Assembly (NCBI GenBank): GCA_029261675.1
Contig: JAJDBA010000080.1
Span: 1 to 8,075 of the forward strand
Source: Nitrospinaceae bacterium
GTDB taxonomy: Bacteria > Nitrospinota > Nitrospinia > Nitrospinales > VA-1
Length of the DNA stretch: 8,075 bases
Reading direction: 5' to 3'
Shown: positions 6,306-8,075 of the stretch, in pieces
Layout: every line of letters starts with the position of its first letter
Numbering within the stretch: position 1 is the first letter of the stretch
Notes under the pieces: model-generated
Seen by the model: only the letters and a program-made list of their open reading frames with translations
Databases searched by the model: none
What the model was told of the DNA's origin: nothing
Translations under genes and position numbers: made by a program

Positions 6306-7018
6306 TTTTTCTTACCGAGAAAAGCAATGCGGTAAGGGAAGTGACGGTGGATTTCAAAAGGAATTATTGCCGCCTGCACGGCGAGTTCGCGAAACTCAGA
6401 TGGGGTGAACGCGTTCATAACAGAGACCGGTGCGTCATAACGAGTGAGACGATTGCGAGTAAAAATTCGCGTCAAAAGGAATATGACCGCATGCGCTATC
6501 CGGCTGCGGTGCAGGTCATTGACCAGAATTCCCAATCGAGCAGACTTGTAAATGGATTTTAAAATCGCTACCGCATTATCCCAAGTGAAATGGTGCAGCG
6601 AAAGATTGTTTACCGCTAAATCGAATCCCTCATCTTTAAAGGGCAACGCCAACACGTCGCATTGCACCAGACGGATTTCAGGGTATTGGTAAATTTCATC
6701 TTTCGCCATTTTCAGCATCTTGGAATTGATATCAATGGCTGTGACCTGAATAGGAACACCCAGTTTGCGAGCCAGTTTGACAAGGGCTACCGGTTGATCC
6801 GCTGAACCTGTCGCGGCATCCAGCACGGTGAAAGGACGATCTAACTTATGTTCTTTTAAAAATTTTTCAGCATGATGAAGTAGAACCCGGTAACCGCTTA
6901 AATAGCGGTTGACCGTAACAACATCGTTCAGGCTGTCACGGACTTCTTCATAAGAAGCTTCATCCAGATCCAGCAATTCATCCCGAAGGTTTCGTGGAGG
7001 AAAGAAAAGAGATTTCAC
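6302..7018 (-). CDS. class I SAM-dependent methyltransferase (UbiE/type III PKS-associated type)
   Basis: This 238-residue protein has the Rossmann-type SAM-binding order. Motif I is FTVLDAATGSADQPVAL at about 63-79, followed by the acidic end of beta-2 in VTAIDINSKML, then RLVQCDVLALPFKDEGFD and NNLSLHHFTWDNA. The C-terminal half, with VNDLHRSRIAHAVIFLLTRI and DAPVSVMNAFTPSEFREL, resembles methyltransferases found beside type III polyketide synthases and flavin oxidoreductases. The start is a GTG at 7018: an in-frame TAA lies 12 nt upstream, no nearby ATG exists, and the family N-terminus (RNLRDELLDLDEASYEEV) begins here. It has no Shine-Dalgarno, and a hairpin covers the region just upstream, so translation probably depends on ribosomes finishing fxsA 19 bp before. 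Its stop overlaps the oxidoreductase ATG. The methyl acceptor is unknown, with a phenolic or quinone-like lipid the best guess. Confidence 0.87.
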   Translation of the reverse strand: MKSLFFPPRNLRDELLDLDEASYEEVRDSLNDVVTVNRYLSGYRVLLHHAEKFLKEHKLDRPFTVLDAATGSADQPVALVKLARKLGVPIQVTAIDINSKMLKMAKDEIYQYPEIRLVQCDVLALPFKDEGFDLAVNNLSLHHFTWDNAVAILKSIYKSARLGILVNDLHRSRIAHAVIFLLTRIFTRNRLTRYDAPVSVMNAFTPSEFRELAVQAAIIPFEIHRHFPYRIAFLGKKK

Positions 7019-7025
7019 AGCGGCG

Positions 7026-7043
7026 GATTAGCCGAGGCTAATC
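7026..7043 (-). promoter_or_regulatory. perfect inverted repeat at the fxsA-methyltransferase junction
   Basis: GATTAGCC and GGCTAATC flank a 2-nt centre. In the minus-strand mRNA this folds as a 7-bp stem with a 4-nt CUCG loop. The fxsA stop codon (7040-7038) lies inside it, and only 7 nt separate it from the GTG start at 7018, where a ribosome-binding site would be. No T-tract follows, so it is not a terminator. A role in coupling translation of the two genes is inferred. Confidence 0.55.
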
Positions 7044-7427
7044 TTTGAAGAAGAAATAAGATTGGCCCGACTGAATCCTCTTCATCGTAAGGTTCAAGGC
7101 CATACCTTTAAACATATCTCGAGTAGCAGGAATCATTATCAGCAGAGCAATCGTGTCTGTCACCACCCCTGGTGTAATAAGTAACATACTGCAAAGACTC
7201 ATCACGGCACCATTCAACACATCATCTGCAGGTGCTTCACGAGATTTAAGAGATCTCTGAATTCTTTCAAAACATTCGTTGCCATAACTACGGCTGACAA
7301 CAATGCCAATTAGAAACGTCAACATGATCAATGAAACCGTATTAATAATACTAAGCGATTCGCTAGTCCATTTCAGTCCGTAAAGTTCAATCCCTGTTCC
7401 AATTGCAAAAAAAGCGGTGACCAGCAT
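7038..7427 (-). CDS. fxsA: FxsA-family inner-membrane protein
   Basis: This is a 129-residue (or 131-residue) membrane protein of the FxsA family, known in E. coli for relieving F-plasmid exclusion of phage T7 when overproduced; its normal role is unclear. Counting from the upstream ATG at 7433, hydrophobic segments lie at about 4-20, 27-47 and 75-100. They include the early conserved Glu (GTGIELYGL), the middle VSRSYGNECFERIQ segment, and the hallmark TPGVVTD at 87-93, matching LPGFFTD in E. coli. The hydrophilic C-terminal tail is short compared with E. coli. The start at 7427 is preferred because AAGGA (7440-7436) is 8 nt from it but only 2 nt from the ATG at 7433. It is the first gene of the minus-strand unit with the methyltransferase and oxidoreductase, though a functional link to them is not evident. 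Confidence 0.88.
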   Translation of the reverse strand: MLVTAFFAIGTGIELYGLKWTSESLSIINTVSLIMLTFLIGIVVSRSYGNECFERIQRSLKSREAPADDVLNGAVMSLCSMLLITPGVVTDTIALLIMIPATRDMFKGMALNLTMKRIQSGQSYFFFKD

Positions 7428-7435
7428 TTCCATAT

Positions 7436-7440
7436 TCCTT
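7436..7440 (-). promoter_or_regulatory. ribosome binding site deciding the fxsA start
   Basis: AAGGA on the minus strand lies 8 nt from the ATG at 7427 and only 2 nt from the ATG at 7433. It therefore favours the start two codons further in. Confidence 0.5.
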
Positions 7441-7470
7441 ATAAATAGTCGAAAATCAAAGAGAAACTAA

Positions 7471-7499
7471 ACCATAGCATGGCCCTACTCCACCGAAAA
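7471..7499 (-). promoter_or_regulatory. weak candidate promoter for fxsA and the genes behind it
   Basis: TATGGT at 7476-7471 on the minus strand is an acceptable -10 (4 of 6 with TATAAT). At 17 bp the -35 would be TTTTCG at 7499-7494, which is poor. It is in the right place in the 162-bp divergent region, but sequence support is limited and an activator or another sigma factor may be needed. Confidence 0.25.
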
Positions 7500-7532
7500 G
7501 GGAAAAACCTCTCATATCAAAAAACATCGACC

Positions 7533-7561
7533 TTCCTTTCACACTAAATATTCGTTATACT
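7533..7561 (+). promoter_or_regulatory. candidate promoter of the exported N0/STN-like protein
   Basis: A strong -10, TATACT, lies at 7556-7561, 34 nt before the ATG at 7596. At a 17-bp spacer the -35 is TTCCTT at 7533-7538, which matches TTGACA poorly. The start of transcription would be near 7568. Confidence 0.45.
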
Positions 7562-7595
7562 CCCAGTGATATTTCTCGACTTGTGGAGGATCGGG

Positions 7596-8075
7596 ATGAA
7601 GCATTGGATTAAGACAACTTTAGGAATCGGACTAGCCATCGGTTTATGGCAAGTGTCTGCTGATGCGCGTTTTCTGGATTTAAAAAAACAGGAAAACACG
7701 CCAGCAACTCCCGCACCCGTTCCCCAAACCAAAATAACTCCACAAGCCACTCCACCCAGCACCAGTTACAACTCTGAAGTTGCACCCAAAGGCATCAGCC
7801 TGCGTTTTGAAAATCTTTCTTTAATTAGTGTTTTACAAAATATACAGCAGGAAACAGGCATTTTGTTTTCCATTGATCCTGCTATGGAAACGGTCCCCTT
7901 CAGCGCTACCATTCAGGCCGATGACTGGGAAGCCGCAGTCCGTGAACTTTTAAAAGGATTCAGCCGTGTCGAAGTGTGGACAGACAACCTTCAAACCAGT
8001 CGTGTTTGGGTAATGTCTGGCGAAGAGTCTCGACCTGATAATCGCGCCGCAGATATTCGCTTAAGTCGTCAGCCT
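7596..8075 (+). CDS. exported protein with secretin-N0/STN-like domain, 3' partial
   Basis: The frame opens at ATG 7596, with GGAGG 6 nt before it (7585-7589), and stays open for 160 codons to the window end, so the C-terminal part is missing. Residues 1-24 form a signal peptide: basic N-terminus, hydrophobic core IGLAIGLWQV, and an Ala-x-Ala site (A22-D-A24, or cleavage after A22). A Pro/Thr/Gln-rich linker spans about 34-60. From about 66 to 128 the pattern GISLRFENLSLISVLQNIQQ, then ETGILFSIDPAM, VPFSATIQADDWEAAVRELL and VEVWT resembles the short N-terminal N0/STN domain of secretins and TonB-dependent transducers. This suggests a periplasmic or outer-membrane-associated protein, possibly part of a secretion or pilus system. 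The unseen part decides: a secretin domain would make it an outer-membrane channel, otherwise a periplasmic accessory protein. Confidence 0.75.
   Translation, partial: MKHWIKTTLGIGLAIGLWQVSADARFLDLKKQENTPATPAPVPQTKITPQATPPSTSYNSEVAPKGISLRFENLSLISVLQNIQQETGILFSIDPAMETVPFSATIQADDWEAAVRELLKGFSRVEVWTDNLQTSRVWVMSGEESRPDNRAADIRLSRQP

Noticed and set aside
7544..7762. Minus-strand frame of 72 codons
   Set aside because: It overlaps the promoter and signal-peptide region of the exported protein, whose start, Shine-Dalgarno and domain are much better supported.
1..8075. Search for CRISPR repeats, tRNA or rRNA genes, transposases, toxin-antitoxin pairs and defence genes
   Set aside because: I found no regularly spaced repeats, cloverleaf, terminal inverted repeats or recognisable proteins of these classes. 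The small gene at 2649-2834 stands alone without a partner gene.

Overview
The window looks like ordinary chromosome from a Gram-negative-type bacterium of moderate-to-low GC. It contains Shine-Dalgarno-led genes, sigma-70-like promoters, a signal-peptide protein and several membrane or TPR proteins. The gene set (MAF/DUF115 protein, TPR protein, HRDC-containing RNase D, TsaB, DUF465, HDOD, FxsA) would suit a Nitrospinota- or deltaproteobacterium-like lineage, but this placement is a low-confidence guess. I saw no transposase, integrase, tRNA, rRNA, CRISPR array or obvious prophage gene.

Layout. Positions 2-1376 (+) hold the 3' part of a MAF_flag10/DUF115-family gene, followed 10 bp later by a membrane-anchored TPR protein. 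The TPR gene ends tail-to-tail inside the 3' end of rnd (RNase D, minus strand), sharing 48 bp. Behind rnd, also on the minus strand, is a small orphan gene. Its best start gives 61 aa, and it has its own promoter and a clear intrinsic terminator. An AT-rich stretch of roughly 350 bp separates it from a plus-strand unit at 3251-5091: a 12-codon leader ORF, tsaB (tRNA t6A synthesis), a DUF465 coiled-coil protein and an HDOD signalling protein. The leader stop overlaps the tsaB start as ATGA.

A minus-strand unit converges on it and is read in the order fxsA (7427), SAM methyltransferase (7018), FAD-dependent geranylgeranyl-reductase-like oxidoreductase (6305-5100). The last two genes overlap by ATGA. 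They resemble the tailoring pair that accompanies type III polyketide synthases (SrsB/SrsC-like), but no synthase is in the window. A perfect 8-bp-arm inverted repeat covers the fxsA stop codon and lies just before the methyltransferase GTG start.

Divergent from fxsA, a plus-strand gene starts at 7596 and runs off the window. It encodes an exported protein with a Pro/Thr-rich linker and a secretin-N0/STN-like domain.

I do not see a convincing new defence or mobile system. The most informative leads are the tsaB leader ORF, the hairpin-controlled fxsA/methyltransferase junction, the synthase-less tailoring pair and the compact orphan gene.
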